Assembly (NCBI RefSeq): GCF_029870595.1
Contig: NZ_JAPDIR010000009.1
Span: forward strand, 62,001 to 126,000
Length of the DNA stretch: 64,000 bases
Reading direction: 5' to 3'
DNA from: Sphingomonas sp. CBMAI 2297
GTDB lineage: Bacteria; Pseudomonadota; Alphaproteobacteria; Sphingomonadales; Sphingomonadaceae
Part shown: one piece after another, positions 25,098-32,985 of the stretch
How the letters are laid out: each line of letters begins with the position of its first letter
Numbering within the stretch: the stretch's first letter is position 1
Position numbers and translations under genes: made by a program
The notes under the pieces: generated by a model
Database searches by the model: none
What the model was told of the DNA's origin: nothing
The model's input: the letters and a program-made list of their open reading frames with translations, nothing else

Positions 25098-25763
25098 ATG
25101 CCGTTTGATTCCGTACAAGTTGCGCGATTGGGCGGTGCCTGGGGCTCGATGGGGGCGCTCATCGCCTCCGATGGCAGCGCCAACCACCCCTATCTGCAGC
25201 GCCTCGCCCGCAACGAGGAGCCGTTGCGCGACCTGTCGGACGCGGTGCATCATATCTGCCTGCTCCATGGCCGCCACCCGGGCGTGATCGACCATGCGCT
25301 CGGCCACGCCCGCCTCGGCATCGAGCGCGACTGGCTGGAGGCCGCCGCCGACGCCTTTGTGATCGAGCGCGCCTTTCTCGTCCGCATCGTCGCGGCCGCG
25401 GGCCCGATGCCCAGCACGCCGGGCCATGCCGAGACGGAAGCCGCCACCGCCGCGCAGCGCCATGCGATGGACATGCTCGCCCAGTCGGATCGCGCGGGCT
25501 GCGCCACCGGCGCGGCGATCGCGCTGGCGATGGACTGGGCGGTGATCCGCGAGGCGCTGGACGCCGCCGGCGAGCGCCTGGGCCTGACCCCGCCCCCCTC
25601 GCAGCTGCCGCTGGCCGAGGAGACGGTGACCGTGGTCGACACGCTCGTTCGCGAAGGCGTGCTCGAGCGCGCGATGCTGTTCGGCGCGCAGCAGCTCTTC
25701 GCCCAGCATCGCGGCCTATGGGACCTGCTCGAGGCCCGCGCCTCGGCCCGCGACCGGCAGTAA
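25098..25763 (+). CDS. Helical protein of unknown function
   Basis: The 221-residue cytosolic-looking protein is almost entirely alpha-helical, rich in Ala, Leu and Arg, with no signal peptide. Recognisable stretches are LSDAVHHICLLHGRHPGVID near the N-terminus and ERAMLFGAQQLFAQHRGLWDLLEARA at the C-terminus. ATG 25098 is chosen over 25086, which lies directly on the AGGAG. I do not recognise the family; the His and Arg pattern in the N-terminal half suggests a conserved pocket. Confidence 0.6.
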   Translation: MPFDSVQVARLGGAWGSMGALIASDGSANHPYLQRLARNEEPLRDLSDAVHHICLLHGRHPGVIDHALGHARLGIERDWLEAAADAFVIERAFLVRIVAAAGPMPSTPGHAETEAATAAQRHAMDMLAQSDRAGCATGAAIALAMDWAVIREALDAAGERLGLTPPPSQLPLAEETVTVVDTLVREGVLERAMLFGAQQLFAQHRGLWDLLEARASARDRQ

Positions 25764-25827
25764 CGACACCGACCTTGCGCGCGGCGGCTCCGGGCCCTTG
25801 CGCGAGGCGGCTTCGGCCCTCTAAGCC

Positions 25828-26685
25828 ATGGCCATGCGCTTCGAAGGCACCCAAAGCTATGTCGCGACCGAGGACCTGAAGGTCGCGGTCAACGCCGCCG
25901 TCACGTTGCGGCGCCCCCTGCTCGTCAAGGGCGAACCCGGCACGGGCAAGACCGTGCTCGCCTATGAGATCGCCAAGGCGGTGGACGCCCCGCTGATCGA
26001 GTGGAACGTCAAGTCCACCACCAAGGCGCAGCAGGGCCTGTACGAATATGACGCGGTCGCCCGCCTGCGCGACGGCCAGCTCGGCGATCCGCGCGTCCAC
26101 GAGATCGCCAACTATATCCGCAAGGGCAAGTTGTGGGAGGCGTTCACCGCGCCCAGGCTGCCGGTGCTGCTGATCGACGAGATCGACAAGGCCGATATCG
26201 AGTTCCCGAACGACCTGCTCCAGGAACTCGACCGGATGGAGTTCCACGTCTACGAGACGCGGGAAACCGTCCGCGCCGCCGAGCGCCCGATCGTGGTGAT
26301 CACGTCGAACAACGAGAAGGACCTGCCCGACGCGTTCCTGCGCCGCTGCTTCTTCCACTATATCAAGTTCCCGGACCGCGAGACGATGCAGGCCATTGTC
26401 GACGTGCATTTCCCCGGCATCCAGAAGATCCTGGTCTCCAAGGCGATGGATATCTTCTACGAGATCCGCGAGGTCCCGGGCCTGAAGAAGAAGCCCAGCA
26501 CCAGCGAGCTGCTCGACTGGCTGAAGCTGCTCCTCCACGAGGAGATGCCGCTCGACGTGCTGCAGAACAAGGACCCGACCAAGGCGATCCCGCCGCTCCA
26601 CGGCGCGCTGCTCAAGAACGAGCAGGACGTGATGCTGTTCGAGCGGCTCGCCTTCATGGCGCGGCGCCAGCAGGGCAAGGGCTGA
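25828..26685 (+). CDS. MoxR-family AAA+ ATPase
   Basis: This 285-residue AAA+ protein has Walker A (GEPGTGKT, residues 38-45), Walker B (LLIDEIDKAD, near 113-122), and a sensor region around VVITSNNEKDLPDAFLRRCFF. MoxR ATPases act as chaperones that mature metal-dependent complexes, typically with a VWA-domain partner. The CoxE-like VWA gene at 29572 is the likely partner, although three other genes lie between. Its stop overlaps the next start (TGATG). Confidence 0.9.
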   Translation: MAMRFEGTQSYVATEDLKVAVNAAVTLRRPLLVKGEPGTGKTVLAYEIAKAVDAPLIEWNVKSTTKAQQGLYEYDAVARLRDGQLGDPRVHEIANYIRKGKLWEAFTAPRLPVLLIDEIDKADIEFPNDLLQELDRMEFHVYETRETVRAAERPIVVITSNNEKDLPDAFLRRCFFHYIKFPDRETMQAIVDVHFPGIQKILVSKAMDIFYEIREVPGLKKKPSTSELLDWLKLLLHEEMPLDVLQNKDPTKAIPPLHGALLKNEQDVMLFERLAFMARRQQGKG

Positions 26686-27107
26686 TGCCCTATACCGGAA
26701 GCTGCGCCTGTGGCGCCGTGACCGCCACGATCGGCGGCGAGCCGGTGGCGGTGCGCCAATGCTGGTGCCGCCAGTGCCAGCGCCTCGCCGCCGGATCGGC
26801 CACCACCAACGCGATGTTCGCGACCGCCGACCTGGTCGTCCGCGGCGAACTGGCGAGCACCAGCTATGTCGCCGAGAGCGGCAACACCCTGACCCAGAGC
26901 TTCTGCGGGGCCTGCGGTACGCCGGTGATGGGCCAGTCCTCGGCCCGCCCGCAGTTCCGCACGCTGCGCCTGGGCTTTCTCGACGATGCGCAGGGACTTG
27001 CGCCGACCGTCGCGATCTGGACCGACGAGGCCCCCGCCTGGGCTCGCATCGATCCGGCGCTGGAGACCTTCCCGCGCCAGCCTCCGGCGCCCGCGCCCAA
27101 GGCCTGA
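26685..27107 (+). CDS. GFA family (glutathione-dependent formaldehyde-activating-like) protein
   Basis: The 140-residue protein carries the zinc-binding cysteine pattern of the GFA/CENP-V fold: SCACGAV at residues 6-12, CWCRQC near 28-33 and FCGACG near 82-87. Family members include Gfa, which condenses formaldehyde with glutathione, but most are uncharacterised, so no substrate is claimed. ATG 26685 overlaps the MoxR stop. It is unrelated to MoxR function as far as I can see. Confidence 0.85.
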   Translation: MPYTGSCACGAVTATIGGEPVAVRQCWCRQCQRLAAGSATTNAMFATADLVVRGELASTSYVAESGNTLTQSFCGACGTPVMGQSSARPQFRTLRLGFLDDAQGLAPTVAIWTDEAPAWARIDPALETFPRQPPAPAPKA

Positions 27108-27135
27108 TTTACCCGGTCTGGGCACCTGGCCCGCG

Positions 27136-27172
27136 AAAAGTCACGATAGCTGGCTCTTGCGAATTGTGACTT
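27136..27172. repeat. Inverted repeat AAAGTCAC / GTGACTTT
   Basis: AAAGTCAC (27136-27143) and GTGACTTT (27165-27172) are perfect inverted copies 21 bases apart, just behind the GFA gene. They could be a hairpin in the 3' end of the mRNA or a protein-binding site. Flanking ATTTACCC sequences occur on both sides (near 27109 and 27184). Confidence 0.4.
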
Positions 27173-27231
27173 TCCGGCAGGAAATTTACCCAGATTAGGT
27201 TGATAGCCCAAACAAGTATTTGATTTTCTAC

Positions 27232-27313
27232 CGTCATCCCGGCCTTGCGCCGGGATCCCGCTTCTTCCTGCGCCAGCGAGACAGCGGAACCCTGGCGCAA
27301 GGCCGGGGTGACG
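27232..27313. repeat. Palindromic intergenic repeat (CGTCATCCCGGC type), copy 1
   Basis: Left arm 27232-27251 and right arm 27294-27313 are 20-base inverted copies with a single mismatch; the first bases read CGTCATCCCGGCC. The same core recurs at 38347, 45131, 58179, 60020 and, in short form, 61777. It looks like a REP/BIME-type repeat, always between genes. Confidence 0.7.
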
Positions 27314-27532
27314 AAGGAAGAATATGAGTCCCCGACCTGGCTACTATCCCGAAACGCGGTCGCGCAACGAGGCGATAGGCGCATGGCGACGATGAGAAAG
27401 AGCGCCGACAGTTTCTCAGGCGAAGTCCAACATTGGAAGCAACTTTGGCGGCCTCGCGGGAACGGGGTTAACCGCTTCTAAACCAGCCCGGGTTACGGAC
27501 CGCTTGGGGGGGACCTTGTATGGGTCCCGAGT

Positions 27533-28111
27533 ATGTGTCCGCGTATCGCGTTTCCCGTGCTGCTCGCCGCCGCGCTCTCCGCCGCGGCGCCTGCCGGCGC
27601 GCAATCCCTTCTCGATTATGTCGGCGAATGCGTGCCGTTCGCGCGTGCCGCTTCCGGCATCCAGATCTATGGCGATGCCTGGACCTGGTGGGATCAGGCC
27701 GAGGGCCGCTACCAGCGCGGCCGCGTGCCCAGGGTCGGCGCCGTCCTCGCCTTCTCGAAGAGCGCGCGCCTGCCGCTCGGCCATGTCGCCGTGGTCAGCC
27801 GGATCGTCGAGAAGCGCGTGCTGATGATCACCCATGCCAACTGGTCGCGCTTCGAGGGTGAGCGCGGCCATGCCGAACAGGACGTGACGCTGTTCGACGT
27901 GTCGGAGCGCGGCGACTGGAGCCTGGTCAAGGTCTGGTATCGCGACCGCGACGGGCTGGGCAGCTCGGTCTACCCGGCGCACGGCTTCATCTACGGCACG
28001 CCGGATCGCAACGCCCCCGCCACGGTGCGCAAGGCCCGCCCCTCGGCCGAACTGACCGCCAGGCAGCCCGACTATGTCGGCTCGCTGATCGACGCCTATG
28101 CGTCGCGTTGA
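27533..28111 (+). CDS. Exported CHAP-domain protein
   Basis: The 192-residue protein has a signal peptide (FPVLLAAALSAAAPAGAQ). A CHAP (Cys/His amidohydrolase-peptidase) domain follows, with the cysteine in GECVPFARAASG (about C33), GDAWTWW, the structural PRVGAVLAF and the histidine in PLGHVAVVSRI. CHAP proteins usually hydrolyse peptidoglycan amide bonds or glutathionylspermidine; here an exported peptidoglycan hydrolase is the likeliest role. ATG 27533 has no close ribosome site; the G-run at 27506-27513 is far. Confidence 0.8.
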   Translation: MCPRIAFPVLLAAALSAAAPAGAQSLLDYVGECVPFARAASGIQIYGDAWTWWDQAEGRYQRGRVPRVGAVLAFSKSARLPLGHVAVVSRIVEKRVLMITHANWSRFEGERGHAEQDVTLFDVSERGDWSLVKVWYRDRDGLGSSVYPAHGFIYGTPDRNAPATVRKARPSAELTARQPDYVGSLIDAYASR

Positions 28112-28149
28112 GCTTGCCGGGAGCGGAGCGGCAAGGCATCTAGCGGGGC

Positions 28150-29562
28150 ATGACCGGGGGGGATCTGCGCGCGAATCGGCGCTGGTGGTGGGCGATCTGC
28201 GCGATCGCTTTTGCGGGCCTGGCGCTGCGCTTCGTCTGTTCGCTGGGCGACCTGTGGTTCGACGAGGCCTGGTCCGCGTCGCAGGCGCGCGATGCGCTGA
28301 CGCCGATCGGCGTGTTCATCGGCATCAATCACGACAATAACCACCATATCAACTCGCTCTGGATGCAGATGGTCGGCTTCGGCGCCTGGCCGCCGCTGGT
28401 CCGCCTGCTCTCGATCCTGAGCAGCAGCGCGGCGATCCTGGTCGCCGCGAAGATCGCCGAGCCGCGCGGCCGCGCCACCATGGTGGTGACTGCCCTGCTC
28501 TTCGCCTTCTCGCCGATGCTGGTGACGATGGGATCGGAAGCGCGCGGCTATGCCGGCATGTCGCTGGCGATGCTGATCGCGATCCTGTTCATCGATCGCT
28601 GGCTGGCGGGCGACCTCAGCTATCGCCGCCCGACCACCTTCGCGCTCTGCTTCTTCCTCGGCGCCTTCTCCCAGCTCACCATGATCTTCGCGGCCGTCGC
28701 CCTGGTCGGCTGGCCGTCCTTCGTGCTGTGGAAGCGCAACGGCTTCCGGGCGGCCGCCATCGAGATATTCCGGACCTTCTGGCTGCCGGTGCTGGTGCTG
28801 GCGGGGGTGCTGGGCTTTGTGCTCGCCGCCGGCCATTTCGCCGGCACCGGCTTCCGCTTCGGGCGCTATGATCCGTTCGACTTCATGATGTACCTGAACG
28901 GCACCACCACGGCGATCGGCTACACGATCGGCGTGCCCTGGAAGGATATCTGGCCGATCGTGCTGGTGCTGGTCCTGCTGGTCCTGGCGCCGCGCTGGGG
29001 CGGCTCGCGCATGGCGCTGTACCGGCTGGCGATCTTCGCCTTCCCCTTCCTGCTCGCGGTGCTGCACGCCGGCAATGTCGGCCATGCCCGCTACTACATG
29101 CCCGCCCTGCTGCCGCTGCTGCTGATGCTGGGCGAGATGATCGGCTTCGGGCTGGACAGGCCGGACTGGCGGCGGATCGCGGCGGGCATCGGCCTGGCCG
29201 CGATGCTCGGCGGCAGCCTGTGGTGCGACTATGTGCTGGCGGTGGACCAGCGCGGCGATCCGGGCGGCCCGGTGCGCGAGATGATGGCGCGCGCGCCAGA
29301 AGGCACGACGATGCTGCTCGATCGCGACACCGGCCAGGCGGCCACCGACGTCGCCGCCGCGCGCCGGAAGTACAAGCTCAAGGTGATATTGGGCCGCTGC
29401 GACCCGCAGGCGCGCTTCCTGCTGGTCGACCGTTTCCTGGGCGAGGCGTTTCCGCCGGATGCCGACCGCTGCGGCGGCCATTTCGCGCTGATCGCCCAGC
29501 ATCGGATGCGCAGCCTTTCGGGCACCAACTGGAACCTGTACGAACGGCGCAGCCAACCCTAG
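28150..29562 (+). CDS. GT-C-type membrane glycosyltransferase (family 39-like)
   Basis: The 470-residue protein has a series of membrane helices through residue 395, then a soluble C-terminal part. The first periplasmic loop contains LWFDEAWSASQA, the acidic motif of polyprenyl-phosphate-sugar-dependent GT-C enzymes (as in PMT/ArnT relatives), and a later loop has GSEARGYAG. Such enzymes transfer a sugar from a lipid carrier to an envelope acceptor; the sugar and acceptor are unknown. It lies between the CHAP and VWA genes, in the same direction. Confidence 0.75.
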   Translation: MTGGDLRANRRWWWAICAIAFAGLALRFVCSLGDLWFDEAWSASQARDALTPIGVFIGINHDNNHHINSLWMQMVGFGAWPPLVRLLSILSSSAAILVAAKIAEPRGRATMVVTALLFAFSPMLVTMGSEARGYAGMSLAMLIAILFIDRWLAGDLSYRRPTTFALCFFLGAFSQLTMIFAAVALVGWPSFVLWKRNGFRAAAIEIFRTFWLPVLVLAGVLGFVLAAGHFAGTGFRFGRYDPFDFMMYLNGTTTAIGYTIGVPWKDIWPIVLVLVLLVLAPRWGGSRMALYRLAIFAFPFLLAVLHAGNVGHARYYMPALLPLLLMLGEMIGFGLDRPDWRRIAAGIGLAAMLGGSLWCDYVLAVDQRGDPGGPVREMMARAPEGTTMLLDRDTGQAATDVAAARRKYKLKVILGRCDPQARFLLVDRFLGEAFPPDADRCGGHFALIAQHRMRSLSGTNWNLYERRSQP

Positions 29563-29571
29563 GGGCAGCGG

Positions 29572-30750
29572 ATGTTCTTCTCCTTCCTCGACGAGCTGCG
29601 AGCCGCCGGCATACCGGCCAGCCTGAAGGAGCATCTCGTGCTCCTGGAAGCGCTGGACCGCGACGTGATCGAGCGGACGCCCGAGGCCTTCTACTATCTT
29701 GCCCGTGCCACCTTCGTGAAGGACGAAGGGCTGCTCGACCGGTTCGACCAGGTTTTCGCCAAGGTCTTCAAGGGCATCGCCACCAGCTATGGCGTCGCCC
29801 CCGCCGCCGTCCCCGAGGAATGGCTGCGCGCGATCGCGGAGAAGTTCCTGTCGCCCGAGGAGATGGCGAAGATCCAGTCGCTCGGCTCCTGGGAAGAGAT
29901 CATGGAGACGCTGAAGCAGCGGCTCGAGGAGCAGCAGGGCCGGCACGAGGGCGGCAACAAGTGGATCGGCACGGGCGGCACCTCCCCGTACGGCAATGGC
30001 GGCTACAATCCCGAAGGCGTGCGCATCGGCGGCGAGAGCAGGCACAAGCGCGCGCTCAAGGTGTGGGAGGGTCGCGAGTTCCGCAACCTCGACAGCACCC
30101 GCGAGCTCGGCACCCGCAACATCAAGGTGGCGCTGCGCCGCCTGCGCCGCTTCGCCCGCGAGGGCGCCGCCGACGAGCTCGACATCGATGCGACGATCGA
30201 AGGCACCGCGAAGCAGGGCTGGCTCGACGTGCACATGCGGCCCGAGCGGCACAATGCGGTGAAGCTGCTGCTCTTCCTCGATGTCGGCGGATCGATGGAC
30301 CCGTTCATCAAGCTGTGCGAGGAGCTGTTCTCCGCGGCGACCAGCGAGTTCAAGAACCTGGAGTTCTTCTATTTCCACAACTGCCTGTACGAAGGCGTGT
30401 GGAAGGACAATCGCCGCCGCTTCCAGGAGCGCACGCCCACCTGGGACATCCTCCACAAATATGGGCACGACTATAAGCTGGTCTTTGTCGGCGATGCCTC
30501 GATGAGCGCATACGAGATCACCCATCCGGGCGGCTCGGTCGAGCATTTCAACGAGGAGGCCGGCGCCGTCTGGATGCAGCGCGCGCTGAACACCTATCCC
30601 GCCGCGGTGTGGCTCAACCCGATCCCGCGCGAGCAATGGGGCTATACCCAGTCGGTGAAGATCCTGCGCGAGCTGCTGGGCGACCGCATGTACCCCCTCA
30701 CCCTGGCCGGGCTCGACGAGGCGATGCGCGAGCTCAGCCGCAAGCGCTGA
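29572..30750 (+). CDS. CoxE-like VWA domain protein
   Basis: The 392-residue soluble protein begins MFFSFLDELRAAGIPASLKE, as in the CoxE/DUF58-like VWA family. It contains the VWA motif LLFLDVGGSMDPFIK, in which the first MIDAS serine is Gly as is usual in this subfamily, then VFVGDASMSAYEITHPGGSV and ending REQWGYTQSVKIL. CoxE-type proteins work with MoxR ATPases in the assembly of metalloenzymes. The MoxR gene at 25828 is the likely partner. Residues 135-160 form a Gly/Asn-rich loop. Confidence 0.85.
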   Translation: MFFSFLDELRAAGIPASLKEHLVLLEALDRDVIERTPEAFYYLARATFVKDEGLLDRFDQVFAKVFKGIATSYGVAPAAVPEEWLRAIAEKFLSPEEMAKIQSLGSWEEIMETLKQRLEEQQGRHEGGNKWIGTGGTSPYGNGGYNPEGVRIGGESRHKRALKVWEGREFRNLDSTRELGTRNIKVALRRLRRFAREGAADELDIDATIEGTAKQGWLDVHMRPERHNAVKLLLFLDVGGSMDPFIKLCEELFSAATSEFKNLEFFYFHNCLYEGVWKDNRRRFQERTPTWDILHKYGHDYKLVFVGDASMSAYEITHPGGSVEHFNEEAGAVWMQRALNTYPAAVWLNPIPREQWGYTQSVKILRELLGDRMYPLTLAGLDEAMRELSRKR

Positions 30751-30762
30751 CGACCGTCCGGC

Positions 30763-31635
30763 TCATTCCCTTTCCGTACGCGCCTTCGAATCCTTCACGA
30801 TCTGGCGCGAGATCGTGCTCATCTGCGTCACCGACGTGCCGTTCGGGCGCACCTTGTAGAGCCCGGTGAGGAAGCCGCGATCGATGCCGGTCATCGCGGG
30901 CGGCGGCGCGACCTGGGCATCGAACAGCGTGAGGATCGTGTCCGCCTCCACGCCCTGGCGCGGCGGGCGGGCCCCGGCCAGGGTGCGCATCGCGACATAG
31001 TCCGAGATCTGGGTCAGCGTCTTGCCGAGCAGGGCATTCGCGTCGAGGACCATGATCGACTGGAGCACGGCCTGCCGGGTCTGGAGATCGACGATCGACG
31101 CGCCATAGACCCGCAGCGTTGGCGGGCCGTCGGCCTCGGTCTGGCGCGGCGCCTGGCCGTTCTCGTTGCGTACCTCCACCGTGCTCCACACATGCACGGG
31201 GCCGTCGCGCATCGCCCGGCTCATCTCCTCGGTGCTGACGCCCCGGAACAGGCCTCCGAAACGCTTGCGGAGCTTCTTGACCACCGCATCGGCATCGTCG
31301 GCGACCATCACCACCAGGTTGGGCTGGCACTTGCCCGCGTCCGCCGCCTCGATCCCCGCCTGCCGGGCATCCGCGCGAATGCGATCCTCGACGATCGAGG
31401 CATATTGCCGCGGCAGGCCGAGCACGAACGGGCAGACCGGATCGACGAAGCGGGCGAGCTGCCCCTCGGTGCTGGTCACTACCTGGCGGACGAACTTGCG
31501 AGCCTCGCGCGGCGGAACCCCCTTCTGCCCGCGGACCACGATGCCGGGATCGTCGGCGGGCCTGTCCTGCGCCTGCGCCGTGCCGGCGGCGGCGGCGATC
31601 GCCAGGGCGAAACCGATCAGGACCATGCGCACCAT
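30763..31635 (-). CDS. Exported protein, paralogue of the gene upstream
   Basis: This 290-residue protein has a signal peptide (IGFALAIAAAAGTAQAQ), then the conserved EGQLARFVDPVCPFVLGLP, KCQPNLVVMVADDADAVVKK, YVAMRTLAGARPP and ending TVEAD...FDAQVAPPPAMTGID. The same series occurs in the product of 31712-32575, so the two are a tandem duplication. ATG 31635 has GGGAG at good spacing, so the longer frame from 31662 is not used. No known domain is recognised. Confidence 0.65.
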   Translation of the reverse strand: MVRMVLIGFALAIAAAAGTAQAQDRPADDPGIVVRGQKGVPPREARKFVRQVVTSTEGQLARFVDPVCPFVLGLPRQYASIVEDRIRADARQAGIEAADAGKCQPNLVVMVADDADAVVKKLRKRFGGLFRGVSTEEMSRAMRDGPVHVWSTVEVRNENGQAPRQTEADGPPTLRVYGASIVDLQTRQAVLQSIMVLDANALLGKTLTQISDYVAMRTLAGARPPRQGVEADTILTLFDAQVAPPPAMTGIDRGFLTGLYKVRPNGTSVTQMSTISRQIVKDSKARTERE

Positions 31636-31711
31636 ATTCACTCCCAATCCACTCCCGTCCAACCCGGCGTGCTATCAATTTACCACACCGCTGCCCCGCC
31701 GGTGAAGCCCG

Positions 31712-32575
31712 CTAGCGCTGCCTGCCCGTCACCATCGCGCGCGAGATCCGATAGGCATGGTCCCCGCCCTGTGCATAGGGATCCCGCAGCCGGTAGAGGC
31801 CGGCGAGCAGGCCCAGGTCCATGTCGGTGATCTCGGCCGGCGGCGGTGCCACGGCGGGATCGAAGAGCGACAGGATCGAAGCGGCGGCGATCGACCCCTT
31901 GGCGGGCGGCCGCGCGCCCACCAAAGTGCGCATCGCGGCATAATCGGCGATCTGGCGCACCGATTTGCCCTGCGCGGCCCGCTTGTCCATCACGATCACC
32001 GAATTGATCGTGACCGTCTGGGTCTCGCTCTCGAAGATCGTCGGGAAATCGGGGTCCTCGTCCCCGGTGGCGATGTTGCCCCTGTCGTCGCGCGTCACGA
32101 TCAGCCGCCAGGCATGGATCGGCCCTGCCGTGAACGCGTCGCGCAGCGCGCCTTCGTCCAGATTGGCGAAGGCCGCGTTGCGGCGCTTGCGCATCGTCTC
32201 GATCAGCGCATCGGCATTGTCGGCGAACACGATCATCAGGTTCGGCTGGCATTTCGCCTTGGCGAAGCGGACCGAGCTGGCCGTGGCGACGATGCGGAAA
32301 CGCTCCTCGATCGGCGCCCGGAACCGCTCCGGCAAGCCTAGGACGAGCGGGCAGACCGGATCGACGAAGCGGGCCAGCTGGCCGCTGTCGCTCTCGAGGA
32401 CCTCATGCAGATAGCGCCGGGCCTTCCGGATCGGCTCGGGCCCCTTGCCGGTGACGACGATGCCGCCGTCCTGCGGGGCGTGGGCGACGTTCGGAGTCGC
32501 TTCCTGCCCATGAGCGGCCGGCACGGCGGCGAAGGACCACAGGAAAAGTGAAGCCAGGCAGTGGCGCATGCGCAT
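31712..32575 (-). CDS. Exported protein, paralogue of the gene downstream
   Basis: The 287-residue protein has a signal peptide (residues 1-22, ending AAHGQ) and the shared blocks SGQLARFVDPVCPLVLGLPE, AKCQPNLMIVFADNADALIE, YAAMRTLVGARPP and LFDPAVAPPPAEITDMD. Two conserved cysteines recur in both paralogues (DPVCP and KCQPN). ATG 32575 follows GAGAGGG. The product is probably periplasmic; the function is unknown. It lies 76 bases from its paralogue. Confidence 0.65.
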   Translation of the reverse strand: MRMRHCLASLFLWSFAAVPAAHGQEATPNVAHAPQDGGIVVTGKGPEPIRKARRYLHEVLESDSGQLARFVDPVCPLVLGLPERFRAPIEERFRIVATASSVRFAKAKCQPNLMIVFADNADALIETMRKRRNAAFANLDEGALRDAFTAGPIHAWRLIVTRDDRGNIATGDEDPDFPTIFESETQTVTINSVIVMDKRAAQGKSVRQIADYAAMRTLVGARPPAKGSIAAASILSLFDPAVAPPPAEITDMDLGLLAGLYRLRDPYAQGGDHAYRISRAMVTGRQR

Positions 32576-32618
32576 GTCGATCCCTCTCGCTGATCGGGAC
32601 CCCGCATGCGCCGTCTTC

Positions 32619-32912
32619 TCAGAGTCGGTCGACCGCCCGATGGAGACGCCGGAGTATCGCGCCGTCATGCGCCTGTCCATTGGCCGCCTCGGTGGCGAGC
32701 GCCATCAGCCGGACCGCGCCGAAACTGGCCGAAAGGCCCTTGAGACGCAGCGCCGCCGCCGCCCAGCCATCGGGGCTCTCGGCGGTCTTCATCGTCTCGA
32801 GGCACCGCTGCACCCCATCGTGAAAGGCTTCGCGCAGCTCGGCGATCAGCGCGGGCTCGTCGCCCACCGCCGCCGCCAGCGTCGCATCGATTGCACCCGG
32901 ATCGTACGCCAT
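32619..32912 (-). CDS. Hpt-like domain protein without the phospho-acceptor histidine
   Basis: This 97-residue helical protein has the Hpt-domain plan: a two-helix core with the signature ALRLKGLSASFGA (residues 54-66), normally AHxLKGSSxxxGA. The expected histidine is Leu at position 55. Phosphotransfer is therefore unlikely, and the protein may bind a response regulator instead. No kinase or regulator gene is near. It is divergent from the coiled-coil gene at 32986. Confidence 0.65.
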   Translation of the reverse strand: MAYDPGAIDATLAAAVGDEPALIAELREAFHDGVQRCLETMKTAESPDGWAAAALRLKGLSASFGAVRLMALATEAANGQAHDGAILRRLHRAVDRL

Positions 32913-32985
32913 GATCCGTCCCTAGCCGCATATCGTTAATAGCGCGTTTCCATGCCGCTGTTGGTACGACGCCGAAATGTGGTAA

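Larger units (their letters stand above)
27108..27532. other. Gene-free stretch of about 425 bases with two inverted repeats
   Basis: No gene is visible. The stretch contains an 8-base inverted repeat (27136-27172) and one member of the dispersed palindromic repeat family (27232-27313). From 27313 on it is only moderately GC-rich, with many stop codons, and must hold the promoter of the CHAP gene. I could not place a well-spaced -35/-10 pair. Confidence 0.4.

Noticed and set aside
28096..30636. Open frame of about 846 codons on the minus strand opposite the GT-C and VWA genes
   Set aside because: Rich in His, Arg, Gln and Asp with no domain; it runs across two real plus-strand genes and their gap. 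Antisense shadow.
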